Below, piece after piece: positions 32,977 through 40,876 of a stretch of 64,000 nt of DNA. Position 1 is the first letter of the stretch, and the number at the start of each line of letters is the position of its first letter. The notes below the pieces were generated by a model, which saw nothing but the letters and a program-made list of their open reading frames with translations, had not been told where the DNA came from and searched no databases. Position numbers and translations under genes: made by a program. Where the stretch lies: contig OZ245815.1 of the NCBI GenBank assembly GCA_965228425.1, positions 1,736,001 through 1,800,000 on the forward strand, in the 5' to 3' direction. Source of the stretch: JAJFJD01 sp965228425 (GTDB taxonomy: Bacteria > Pseudomonadota > Alphaproteobacteria > UBA8366).

Positions 32977-33528
32977 ATGCCACTTGATGCCCCCCAAACG
33001 GGCCAGACTGTCTACGACCCGCGTGGCGTGGTCGAGGCGGTGCCGGTGCCGATCGGCAAGCGCGTCGAAGCGCTGAACGGTCTGCGGCTCGGCATTCTGA
33101 GCAACAAGAAGTGGAACGGGAATAACCTGCTCCGCAAGACGCAGGCGATCCTGGAGGATGAGATCGACTTTTCGGAGGTTCGCTTCTACGAGAAGGAGAG
33201 CTTCTCGAAGAATGCGGATCCGGGGCTTCTGGGCGACATCATCGCCGAGAACGATATCGTCCTTACCGCGATCGGCGACTGAGGGTCCTGCACGTCGTGC
33301 TGTATGCATGACGCCGTATCTCTCGAAGGCCAGGACCGGCCGACCGCCGTTATCGTGACCACGGAATTCGTCCATGAGGCCGAAGTCCAGCGGAATGCCC
33401 TCGGCATGAACGATCTCGAACCGGTCGTCATTACCCATCCGCTGAGCACCCTGTCCGACGAGGAAATCACGGAACGCGCCCAACAGGCCGCCGATCAGGC
33501 GGTAAAGGTCTGGCTGGGTCAGGCCTAG
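32977..33528 (+). CDS. UGSC-family selenoprotein, Sec at residue 102 (in-frame TGA 33280-33282)
   Basis: 183 residues when the TGA at 33280-33282 is read as selenocysteine. The frame before it ends ...V-L-T-A-I-G-D and continues past TGA as G-S-C-T-S-C-C-M-H-D-A-V-S-L without any shift, giving the motif U-G-S-C of a known but poorly understood selenoprotein family first predicted in marine metagenomes. Cys105, Cys108 and Cys109 follow Sec102. The C-terminal part (V-V-I-T-H-P-L-S-T-L-S-D-E-E) is intact. Excellent ribosome site AAGGAGG before ATG 32977; the ATG at 33304 after the TGA has none. A SECIS-like hairpin starts 11 nt after the TGA. Function likely redox, inferred from Sec/Cys. Confidence 0.9.
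33294..33312 (+). promoter_or_regulatory. bacterial SECIS hairpin of the UGSC selenoprotein
   Basis: GTCGTGC, loop TGTAT, GCATGAC: 7 pairs including one G-U wobble, with GU in the apical loop as SelB requires. It begins 11 nt after the UGA, the same distance as the minimal SECIS stem of E. coli fdhF. The hairpin is inside the coding sequence and encodes residues S107 onward. Confidence 0.8.
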
Positions 33529-33567
33529 ACCTGCCCTAGACCTGCGGGTCCGAAGGGGTCTTGAATT

Positions 33568-33610
33568 GCGCCGCTCGCCCGGGCAACCGGCGGGCGGCGC
33601 TGTTTTTTTT
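33568..33610 (+). terminator. intrinsic terminator of the UGSC operon
   Basis: GC-rich stem (GCGCCGC paired with GCGGCGC, with further imperfect pairs inside) followed by G and a run of eight T at 33603-33610. Forty bases after the selenoprotein stop codon. It closes the two-gene unit 31789-33528. Confidence 0.85.
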
Positions 33611-33749
33611 CGGAATGGCCGCCGGCTGCTTTTCGATGTGGAAAAAACGATCCGTATTTGTCCGATATGCCGAATTTTAAGGGTTGTTTAAGGTCTCCGC
33701 GACATGGTCTTGGTCGTTACGGTCCAAGAATTGGAGCGCAGCCGGCAGA

Positions 33750-34346
33750 ATGACGGCGATTGAGCAGAATGACTTTGATTTCAGTGTGTTGAACGCTGCT
33801 GCGGTCGATTTGAGCGGCGGCGATCAGCGTGCGGTGGATCAGCTTTTCCGCAGCGGCGGAATTCACCGGCCCAAGGTCATATGGGAACCATCAACGGGGG
33901 ATCTGCCGCGGGACGGCTTGCGGTTTCTCCTTGAGCATTGGCGGGGCATGGCGAAAGACGACGCGCTGCCGCTCGTTGAAGATTTGGACCCGATCGATCT
34001 TAGGCCCGCGCTCGGCAACATCATGTTGGTTGACGTTGTGGATGACGGGCGTGATTTTCGGTACCGGCTTTACGGATCGGCGATTGCCCTCATCAGCAGC
34101 GGAGACAAAACCGGTCGGAGCGTGATCGACTTCGAAGGAATACCCGCTCAGTTTTTCTATGTCGTCTATCGGGCCGCTCTAATTCGCCGGTGTCCGGTCT
34201 ATTCGCATCACTATCCGTCAGGTACCAACAATTTCCGCTGCTGGCATCGACTGACGCTGCCGCTCGCTGACGAGTCAGGCAGTGTTGTCCGTTACTTGGT
34301 GGGCTGCTATGCGGATCCGAAATTCAAAGCCTTGGATGACGTGTAG
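33750..34346 (+). CDS. PAS-fold protein (PAS_5-like)
   Basis: 198 residues. The C-terminal two thirds (from about residue 60) look like the PAS_5 domain common in alphaproteobacteria: I-M-L-V-D-V-V-D-D-G-R-D-F-R-Y-R-L-Y-G-S followed by R-C-W-H-R-L-T-L-P-L-A-D and Y-L-V-G-C-Y. No output domain is present, so it may sense a ligand or light/redox state for a partner. ATG 33750 was chosen over the frame start 33684, which lies in the region after the terminator. Stands alone between two unrelated genes. Confidence 0.75.
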   Translation: MTAIEQNDFDFSVLNAAAVDLSGGDQRAVDQLFRSGGIHRPKVIWEPSTGDLPRDGLRFLLEHWRGMAKDDALPLVEDLDPIDLRPALGNIMLVDVVDDGRDFRYRLYGSAIALISSGDKTGRSVIDFEGIPAQFFYVVYRAALIRRCPVYSHHYPSGTNNFRCWHRLTLPLADESGSVVRYLVGCYADPKFKALDDV

Positions 34347-34367
34347 ACGGTGCCGCGGTTCGCGGTG

Positions 34368-35291
34368 CTAATCCATATGTGAGTAGAGCGTTTGCCCCGG
34401 CGTCGGCATCTCCGCCCGCAGAATCGTGCCCGTGTCGGATTCAGTGATGAAAAGCGACCGGTTGTCCGGACCGCCGAAAGCGACATTGGTCGGAAACAGG
34501 CCGCGGCTTGATCTAATTCGGTACAGTGGCTCGCCCAGTGGGGTGAACACCCAGACCGATCCGCCGCCGGCATGACACGCCAGGATGTTTCCATCCGCGT
34601 CTACCGCCATGCCATCGGGGCCGCTGCCGCCGGATAGTTGCACGAAATTACCCACCTTCGTGGTGCCGCCGTCCGGCAGCAGCGGCATTCGCCAAATCTG
34701 GTTGGCCCGTGTCATCGCGACATAAAGCCAGCGTTCGGAAGGGTCGAGGACGAGGCCGTTGGGACTGGGTCCGGTATCGATAAGCTGATCGAGGGTCCCG
34801 TCTGCTCCAAGCCGGTAGACCCGCCCTGTCGGGTCGTGCAGGCCGGTGAGGCCTTGATCGGTGAAATACAGGTCGCCGTTACTGGCGAAAGTCAGGTCGT
34901 TTACGCCTTTGAATCCCTCGACACGATAGCGGTCGCAATGCGGCGTGACCGTGCCGCTCGCCGGATCCACCAGCATGATGCCCTTTTTGTAATCGGCGAC
35001 GAAGATGCGGCCGTCCTTGTGAATTTTCAGGCCGTTGGGCTCGCCGTCATACTCCGCCACAAGTTCGAAGGCGCCGTTCGGGTCCACCCGAAACACCCGG
35101 CCCCAGGGGATATCGACGATGTACAGGTTGCCCTTCCGATCAAACGCGGGTCCTTCGATAAAGGAGTGAATCGTCTCGCCCTTGTTGTTCGCGCTCGACC
35201 ATGTGGAGTAGGCATCTTCTTTCCTGAACGTCGCAGGCAGTTCGGCGAACACCTCGGTTTCGATTATTTCGGGCGGTGGATACAGGCTCAT
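34368..35291 (-). CDS. SMP-30/gluconolactonase-like beta-propeller hydrolase
   Basis: 307 residues. Six-bladed propeller of the SMP-30/LRE family: F-I-E-G-P-A-F-D-R-K-G-N-L-Y-I-V-D with the metal-binding Glu near residue 45, E-P-N-G-L-K-I-H-K-D-G-R-I-F-V-A-D and G-V-N-D-L-T-F-A-S-N-G-D-L-Y-F-T-D with metal-binding Asn and Asp. Expected to open a sugar or other lactone; substrate unknown. ATG 35291 has GGAG upstream; the frame is open to 35453 and overlaps the divergent gene, so the long form is unlikely. Divergent from an NAD-binding dehydrogenase, which suggests a shared catabolic route. Confidence 0.82.
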   Translation of the reverse strand: MSLYPPPEIIETEVFAELPATFRKEDAYSTWSSANNKGETIHSFIEGPAFDRKGNLYIVDIPWGRVFRVDPNGAFELVAEYDGEPNGLKIHKDGRIFVADYKKGIMLVDPASGTVTPHCDRYRVEGFKGVNDLTFASNGDLYFTDQGLTGLHDPTGRVYRLGADGTLDQLIDTGPSPNGLVLDPSERWLYVAMTRANQIWRMPLLPDGGTTKVGNFVQLSGGSGPDGMAVDADGNILACHAGGGSVWVFTPLGEPLYRIRSSRGLFPTNVAFGGPDNRSLFITESDTGTILRAEMPTPGQTLYSHMD

Positions 35292-35443
35292 CTCGGCTCC
35301 TCGGCTTGCGGCCACCGAAACGGCGGGCCGGCGCTGGGTCTGGGGCATATCCCGCCTATATTTGATATCATCCCAACAAGAAACGAAAGTCGGGGTCCGC
35401 CGGTATCCGGGTCCTTCTTTCCCGATTACCGAGGAGGACGAAC

Positions 35444-36340
35444 ATGCCGTCACAGACCGTTGCCATTCTCAGCCCGGGCGATATGGGCCACAACGTCGCA
35501 AAGGTCCTTAAGAAAGAGGGCCATCGAACAATCACGTGTCTGGCCGGGCGCAGCGAGCGCACGCGCACGCTTGCGGAGACAGCCGCAATCGAAGACCTGC
35601 CCTCGCTGGAGTCGGTGATGGGGGAAGCGGATCTCGTATTGTCAATCATGCCGCCGTCTCTGGCTTTGGATTCGGCGAAGACGTTCGCGGCCGCGATGAC
35701 GGCGGCGGGGTCGACGCCCGCCTATGCCGACTGCAATGCGGTCTCCCCGCAGACGGCGCAAGCCGTTGCTGAGGTGATCCGGGATGCCGGCGCGTCCTTT
35801 ATTGATGCCGGTATTATCGGCCCGGGTCCGGGCACCCGGGAGAAGCCGACGCGCTTTTATGTGAGCGGCCCAGACGCCGCAATCATGGAGATTGTTGCCG
35901 GCCCGCATATCGACGTTATCAATATGGGGCCGGATATTGGCAGCGCATCGGCGATCAAGATGTGCTACGCCGCCGTGACGAAAGGTACATGGACGCTGCA
36001 CACGGCGGCACTGTTGGCGGCGGAGGCGCTCGGCGTGACCGACAACCTTCACGACGAGATCGCGTTCAGCCGGCCCAAGGATTTTGCGGAGATGGAACGG
36101 ATGGTACCTCGAATGCCGCTGGATGCCGGGCGCTGGATCGGCGAGATGCATGAGATCGCCCATACGTTGGAGGGGACGGGTGTGACGCCGAATTTCCACA
36201 AAGGTGCGGCTGATATTTTCGAGCTTCTGGTGAAGACGCCGATTGCCCAGGAGACCCGTCAAACGGTCGATACGAGCCGTACCCTGAAACAAGCATTGGC
36301 GATCTACGCAGAACAATTGCCGACCCGCTCAAAATCTTGA
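35444..36340 (+). CDS. NAD(P)-binding dehydrogenase with DUF1932 (6PGDH-like)
   Basis: 298 residues. N-terminal Rossmann domain with V-A-I-L-S-P-G-D-M-G-H-N-V-A, where the usual G-x-G-x-x-G appears as S-P-G-D-M-G, then A-D-L-V-L-S-I-M-P-P as in beta-hydroxyacid dehydrogenases. Conserved F-I-D-A-G-I-I-G-P-G-P at about 120-130 and the DUF1932 helical C-terminus containing K-M-C-Y-A-A-V-T-K-G-T. Such enzymes oxidise hydroxy acids with NAD(P); the substrate is open. Divergent from the lactonase gene. Confidence 0.8.
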   Translation: MPSQTVAILSPGDMGHNVAKVLKKEGHRTITCLAGRSERTRTLAETAAIEDLPSLESVMGEADLVLSIMPPSLALDSAKTFAAAMTAAGSTPAYADCNAVSPQTAQAVAEVIRDAGASFIDAGIIGPGPGTREKPTRFYVSGPDAAIMEIVAGPHIDVINMGPDIGSASAIKMCYAAVTKGTWTLHTAALLAAEALGVTDNLHDEIAFSRPKDFAEMERMVPRMPLDAGRWIGEMHEIAHTLEGTGVTPNFHKGAADIFELLVKTPIAQETRQTVDTSRTLKQALAIYAEQLPTRSKS

Positions 36341-36437
36341 TACTCATCGCGGCCGCATGGCTCGGATCTTGCTTCGTCTGATGGTGAGGGAAGGGATGGC
36401 GTTCGTGCGCCTGACCAGGAATTAGGAAAGGACAGGC

Positions 36438-38225
36438 ATGAGTTCCCTGGATTTGGCTCTCATCGGGAATGGCAGTATCGGCGCGCTCATCGACCCGAAG
36501 GGGCGTATCGTCTGGAGTTGTTTCCCGCGGTTCGATGGCGATCCCGTTTTTTGCTCGCTTCTCAAGAATCATGGGGAGCCGGCGCATGGGTTCTTCGATA
36601 TCGAGTTGATGGATTTCGACCATGCCGAACGGGAATATAGACCGAATTCGGCGATCCTCCTGACCAAGCTGTACAGCAAGGACGGTGCATGCGTCGAGAT
36701 CACCGATTTCTCACCGCGGTTTAAGCAGTTCGGACGCACGTTCCGGCCGACCATGTTGGTCCGGCATATACGACCGCGCGCCGGTAATCCCCGTGTGCGG
36801 ATTCGGCTGCGGCCCGCCTACGACTATGGGAGCCATCGTCCGGAAACGACGCGGGGATCGAACCACCTCCGCTATGTCATGCCCGACATCACGTTGCGCC
36901 TTACCACGGATGCTCCGGTGGTCTACGTCGCGGACGAAGTTCCGTTCAATCTTGATCGACCTTTTACGATGGTGCTGGGTCCGGACGAGAGTTTGATCTC
37001 CCCGGTCGAAAAGACCGGGCGGGAGTTCTTCGAAAAGACGGATGACTATTGGCTCGAATGGTGCCGCTATCTGGCGCTTCCCTTCGAATGGCAGGCCGCC
37101 GTGGTTCGGGCGGCGATCACGCTGAAGCTCTGCCATTTCGAGGAGACTGGGGCGATCATCGCCGCGATGACGACATCCGTACCGGAGGCGGCGGATTCCG
37201 CCCGGAACTGGGACTACCGGTTCTGTTGGCTGCGCGACTCCTATTTCGTCGTGCAAGCGCTGAACCGGCTGGGCGCCACCCGGACGATGGAGGGCTATCT
37301 CAGCTACATCAACAATATCGTCGCGACGGTCGATGACGACGAAAACTTGCAGCCGGTTTTCGGCATTACCCGCGCGCATAAGTTGGATGAATGGGAGGTC
37401 GGTTCGCTGGAAGGGTATCGCGGCATGGGGCCGGTGCGGGTCGGGAACCATGCGTACACGCAGGTGCAGAACGACGGCTACGGCAGCGTGATCCTCGCCG
37501 GCGCGCAGAGTTTCTTCGACATCCGGTTGCGCCGGCCGGGCACGATCGATCAATTCCGGCGCTTGGAGAAATTGGGGACACGGGCGTCCGAGTTGTGGAA
37601 CAAGCCGGATGCAGGTTTATGGGAACTGCGTACGCGGCAGAGCGTCCATACATTTTCGAGCGTCATGTGTTGGGCGGCGTGCGACCGGCTGGCGCGGATA
37701 TCGGACCGGCTCGGGTTGGCCGATCGGCAGGCCTACTGGGCGGGTCAGGCCCAAACCATCCGCGACGGCATTCTGGATAAGGCCTGGAACAAATCGCTCG
37801 ACAGTTTTACCGGTACTTTCGATGGCGACGAAGTGGACGCAAGTCTGCTGCTGATGCCGGAGATCGGATTCATCGATCCGGACGACCAACGCTTTCATGG
37901 CACCCTAGCGTTGATCGAGGATCGCTTGAGGAAGGGCATGCATCTCTTCCGCTACGGCAATGAAGATGATTTCGGCTGTCCGGAAAACGCATTCAATATT
38001 TGCACTTTTTGGTACATCGACGCGCTGGCGATGGTCGGGCGGACGGATGAAGCCCGCGCGTTGTTCGAGAATATGCTAGCCTGCCGTAATTCCGTCGGAC
38101 TCTTATCCGAGGATCTCGATCCCAAGACCGGCGAACTATGGGGCAACTTCCCTCAGACTTATTCGATGGTCGGGATCATCAACTCCGCAATGCGGCTGTC
38201 CAAGTCGTGGGAGCAGGCTTTTTGA
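36438..38225 (+). CDS. glycoside hydrolase family 15 protein (trehalase/glucoamylase-like)
   Basis: 595 residues. N-terminal beta-sandwich (residues ~1-215, with the I-G-N-G-S-I-G-A-L-I-D-P-K-G-R-I-V-W opening typical of the trehalase-like domain), then an (alpha/alpha)6 barrel with N-W-D-Y-R-F-C-W-L-R-D-S (about 255-266) and L-L-S-E-D-L-D-P near 560, which contains a catalytic carboxylate, and the conserved W-G-N-F-P-Q-T-Y-S. GH15 enzymes of this form cleave trehalose or terminal glucose by inversion. Its stop overlaps the start of the trehalose-6-phosphate synthase gene (TTGA), so the two are coupled and concern trehalose turnover. Confidence 0.9.
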   Translation: MSSLDLALIGNGSIGALIDPKGRIVWSCFPRFDGDPVFCSLLKNHGEPAHGFFDIELMDFDHAEREYRPNSAILLTKLYSKDGACVEITDFSPRFKQFGRTFRPTMLVRHIRPRAGNPRVRIRLRPAYDYGSHRPETTRGSNHLRYVMPDITLRLTTDAPVVYVADEVPFNLDRPFTMVLGPDESLISPVEKTGREFFEKTDDYWLEWCRYLALPFEWQAAVVRAAITLKLCHFEETGAIIAAMTTSVPEAADSARNWDYRFCWLRDSYFVVQALNRLGATRTMEGYLSYINNIVATVDDDENLQPVFGITRAHKLDEWEVGSLEGYRGMGPVRVGNHAYTQVQNDGYGSVILAGAQSFFDIRLRRPGTIDQFRRLEKLGTRASELWNKPDAGLWELRTRQSVHTFSSVMCWAACDRLARISDRLGLADRQAYWAGQAQTIRDGILDKAWNKSLDSFTGTFDGDEVDASLLLMPEIGFIDPDDQRFHGTLALIEDRLRKGMHLFRYGNEDDFGCPENAFNICTFWYIDALAMVGRTDEARALFENMLACRNSVGLLSEDLDPKTGELWGNFPQTYSMVGIINSAMRLSKSWEQAF

Positions 38226-39625
38226 GTCGTCTTGTCGTCGTTTCTAATCGGGTTGCGCCGGTAAAGCAGCCGAGGGCCGGCAGTCAGGGCGGGCTTGCGG
38301 TCGGCATACTCGCCGCGTTGCGGGATCGCGGCGGCATCTGGTTCGGCTGGAACGGCGATATTTCGGAGCAGGGCGGACGAAAGACCGATATCGTAAAGGC
38401 CGGCAATCTTACCTATGCCACCATCGCGCTCAATCAGGCGAATTACGATGAGTATTATTTCGGGTTCGCGAACCGGTCGCTGTGGCCGCTGTTCCACTAC
38501 CGGATGGATTTGTCGGATTTCAACCGCCGCGATTATGAGGGCTACAGGCGGACCAACCGGCTGCTCGCGAGCCGGCTGCGGCCGCTGTTGGAACCCGAAG
38601 ACCTGGTTTGGGTGCATGATTATCACCTGATCCCCATGGCTGAAGAACTGCGCAATGCGGGATGCGAACAGCGTCTCGGCTTCTTTCTTCATATCCCTTG
38701 GCCGGCTGTTCAGGTCATGTTGGCGTTGCCGCAGCATCGCCATATCGTGCGGTCGATGTGCACCTATGATGTCGTCGGATTTCAGACCGAGAGCGACCGA
38801 AAAGCATTTTGCAGCTATATCCTCGAAGAAGCGGGCGGGATGGTCGGCGACAATGGGCTTGTGCGCGCCTTTGGCCGAACCGTCAAAACCGGTGTCTTTC
38901 CGATCGGCATAGATACGGAGAACGTTACGCGATTTGCGGCCGCTGCAGTCGATTCCCGGACCACGCAGCGTTTGAAAAGCAGCCTCGGCGGGCGCGATCT
39001 GCTGATCGGGGTCGATCGCCTGGATTATTCGAAGGGGCTGATCCAGCGGCTCGAGGCATTCGAACATCTGCTCGAGACCTACCCCGAACACCGCGGTAAC
39101 ACCGTGATGCTGCAGATTGCCCCGCCCTCGCGCAGCGACGTGCCGGAATATCAGCAAATCCAACGGGAGTTGGAGGCCGTGGCCGGCCGAGTGAACGGCC
39201 GTTACGCCGAGTTCGACTGGGTGCCGACGCGCTATCTCAACAAAGGTTTCAATCGCCGGACACTGTGCGGGTTTTTCCGGACCAGCAGTGTCGGCTTCGT
39301 AACGCCGTTGCGGGACGGCATGAATTTAGTTGCTAAGGAATATGTCGCCGCCCAGGATCCCAAGGATCCCGGCGTGTTGGTGCTTTCGCGCTTCGCAGGT
39401 GCCGCGAATGAGCTGCCGGAGGCCTTGATCGTAAATCCCTTCGACACGGAGGGCGTGGCCGAGGCGCTGCAGCGCGCATTGATGATGTCGTTGGAGGAGC
39501 GGCGGGAACGCTGGCAGGTAATGTTCGACCGAATATGCCAGCACGACATCACTGAATGGCGCGAAGCTTTTCTCGATGTTCTGGCGAAGGCGCCTTACTC
39601 CACACGGCAAGCACTCGTGGTCTGA
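38222..39625 (+). CDS. otsA: alpha,alpha-trehalose-phosphate synthase (UDP-forming)
   Basis: 467 residues from a TTG start, beginning with the family's N-terminal R-L-V-V-V-S-N-R-V. GT20 motifs in order: G-G-L-A-V-G-I-L, V-H-D-Y-H-L near 135, H-I-P-W-P near 155, G-V-D-R-L-D-Y-S-K-G-L near 260, and D-G-M-N-L-V-A-K-E-Y near 360. Transfers glucose from UDP-glucose to glucose-6-phosphate. The usual partner OtsB phosphatase is not adjacent; a GH15 trehalase-like protein takes its place. The TTG at 38222 overlaps the preceding stop, and the longer frame from 38138 lies inside the GH15 gene. Confidence 0.92.
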   Translation: MSRLVVVSNRVAPVKQPRAGSQGGLAVGILAALRDRGGIWFGWNGDISEQGGRKTDIVKAGNLTYATIALNQANYDEYYFGFANRSLWPLFHYRMDLSDFNRRDYEGYRRTNRLLASRLRPLLEPEDLVWVHDYHLIPMAEELRNAGCEQRLGFFLHIPWPAVQVMLALPQHRHIVRSMCTYDVVGFQTESDRKAFCSYILEEAGGMVGDNGLVRAFGRTVKTGVFPIGIDTENVTRFAAAAVDSRTTQRLKSSLGGRDLLIGVDRLDYSKGLIQRLEAFEHLLETYPEHRGNTVMLQIAPPSRSDVPEYQQIQRELEAVAGRVNGRYAEFDWVPTRYLNKGFNRRTLCGFFRTSSVGFVTPLRDGMNLVAKEYVAAQDPKDPGVLVLSRFAGAANELPEALIVNPFDTEGVAEALQRALMMSLEERRERWQVMFDRICQHDITEWREAFLDVLAKAPYSTRQALVV

Positions 39626-39982
39626 CCAAATGACCCTTCCGGGTGCAATGATCCGGCAATAGTGTTAGAATTAGCCAACTTGATCACGACAGCACGGAAC
39701 CGGCGTGCAGGGAGAAACGAAGGCCAAGGAGTATCCCTCTGTCGCACAAAATTCTGTCCGGCGGAACAGTGTGCCGTGAACTGGAGTGTCGTACGCTCAC
39801 AGGTCAGTATCGTGATCGGAAACGCTTGGGGCTTTAACGCCTGAGCGATATCTCGTAACCTTGGCGCACCCTGGCCGTTCGCGCATTGCACGGACGGCGC
39901 TTTTCTTGTCCGCATCGGCGAGGCGGCGCGCGTGAATCGGCGCCGTATCTGCGCGGGCAATTGAGTTTGAAAAGGACGCAGA
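39626..39982 (+). other. 357-bp intergenic region after otsA
   Basis: No convincing protein-coding gene: the short frames here lack ribosome sites. It ends in a terminator-like hairpin at 39874-39906 and then the ribosome site AAAGGACG for the hydrolase gene at 39983. The ~240 bp between the otsA stop and the hairpin are long enough for a small RNA or a long 3' untranslated region. Confidence 0.4.
39874..39906 (+). terminator. terminator-like hairpin before the hydrolase cluster
   Basis: GCCGTTCG paired with CGGACGGC (8 pairs, one wobble), 9-nt loop, then GCTTTTCTT. Plausible intrinsic terminator for otsA or for a transcript from the preceding intergenic region. Confidence 0.6.
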
Positions 39983-40876
39983 GTGTACGACGGCGATCCG
40001 TCGGTCGTTACGGACCGCATTCACGCCCGCTGTGAAAAACGGACAACCCCCTGTGGCGAGGGCCGCATGGTGTGGCGCGTTTGGGGTCAGGGCGAACCGG
40101 TCGTCCTGCTGCATGGCGGGTCCGGATCATGGACACATTGGATTCGTAACATTCCGGCGCTAGAGGACAGGTACCGGCTTTATGTGGCGGACATACCGGG
40201 CTTCGGCGACTCCGACATGGCGCCACAGGATTACGATGTCGACCGGCTTCCCGAGTCGACCGACCATCTCGCGGAAATAGTCTGTCACGGTTTGGCGGAA
40301 CTGTTGCCGCCGCCCGCACGGTATCATCTCGTCGGTTTTTCATTCGGCAGTGTCATGGGCGGATATGTGGCACGGCGGGAGGGCGAGCGTCTGGCATCCT
40401 TTACCTTAATCGGTGCGGCGGCGCTCGGTGTGCCATGGCCTGGATTGACCAGGGAATTGCGGGCAATGACCGACGGAATGAGCAACGAGATGGTTATGGA
40501 GGTCCAGCGCCACAACCTGAACGCCATCATGTTGGACACACCGCCGTCCGAGATCGACGACTATGCCGTGTGGCTGCAGTTGGAGAATGTGCGGCGCGCG
40601 CGGATGCGGTCCCATGTGGTGGCCGGTACGGATACGTTGGTTCGGACCTTGTCCGATATCGTCGCACCGATGACGGTTATTTGGGGTGCGGCGGATGTTT
40701 TTGCTAAACCAGGCCTGACGGAGCGTGAGGCGGTTTTCCGCTCGGTCCAGCCGGAGGTGGACATCCATATTCTCGAGGATGTCGGTCATTGGGCAATGTA
40801 CGAAGCGGCAGGGCCGGTTAACCGCCTGCTACAGGATGTGCTGACCCGGCACGCGTTAAGAGGCGACGATGGATAA
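39983..40876 (+). CDS. alpha/beta hydrolase, tandem copy 1
   Basis: 297 residues. Oxyanion-loop H-G-G-S-G-S-W near residue 44, nucleophile elbow G-F-S-F-G with Ser120, acid in W-G-A-A-D-V-F near 240 and catalytic His in D-V-G-H-W near 269. The fold matches meta-cleavage-product hydrolases, esterases and related serine hydrolases; substrate unknown. GTG start at 39983. First of four consecutive paralogues that share the opening (C-G-x-G-x-M-V-W-R-x-W-G) and W-x-H-W-I-R/K-N. Overlaps copy 2 by 8 bp. Confidence 0.85.
   Translation: MYDGDPSVVTDRIHARCEKRTTPCGEGRMVWRVWGQGEPVVLLHGGSGSWTHWIRNIPALEDRYRLYVADIPGFGDSDMAPQDYDVDRLPESTDHLAEIVCHGLAELLPPPARYHLVGFSFGSVMGGYVARREGERLASFTLIGAAALGVPWPGLTRELRAMTDGMSNEMVMEVQRHNLNAIMLDTPPSEIDDYAVWLQLENVRRARMRSHVVAGTDTLVRTLSDIVAPMTVIWGAADVFAKPGLTEREAVFRSVQPEVDIHILEDVGHWAMYEAAGPVNRLLQDVLTRHALRGDDG

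Noticed and set aside
33304..33528. Separate 74-residue gene starting at ATG 33304
   Set aside because: No ribosome site, and it continues in the same frame as the upstream gene through the TGA, with UGSC motif and SECIS; it is the C-terminal part of the selenoprotein.
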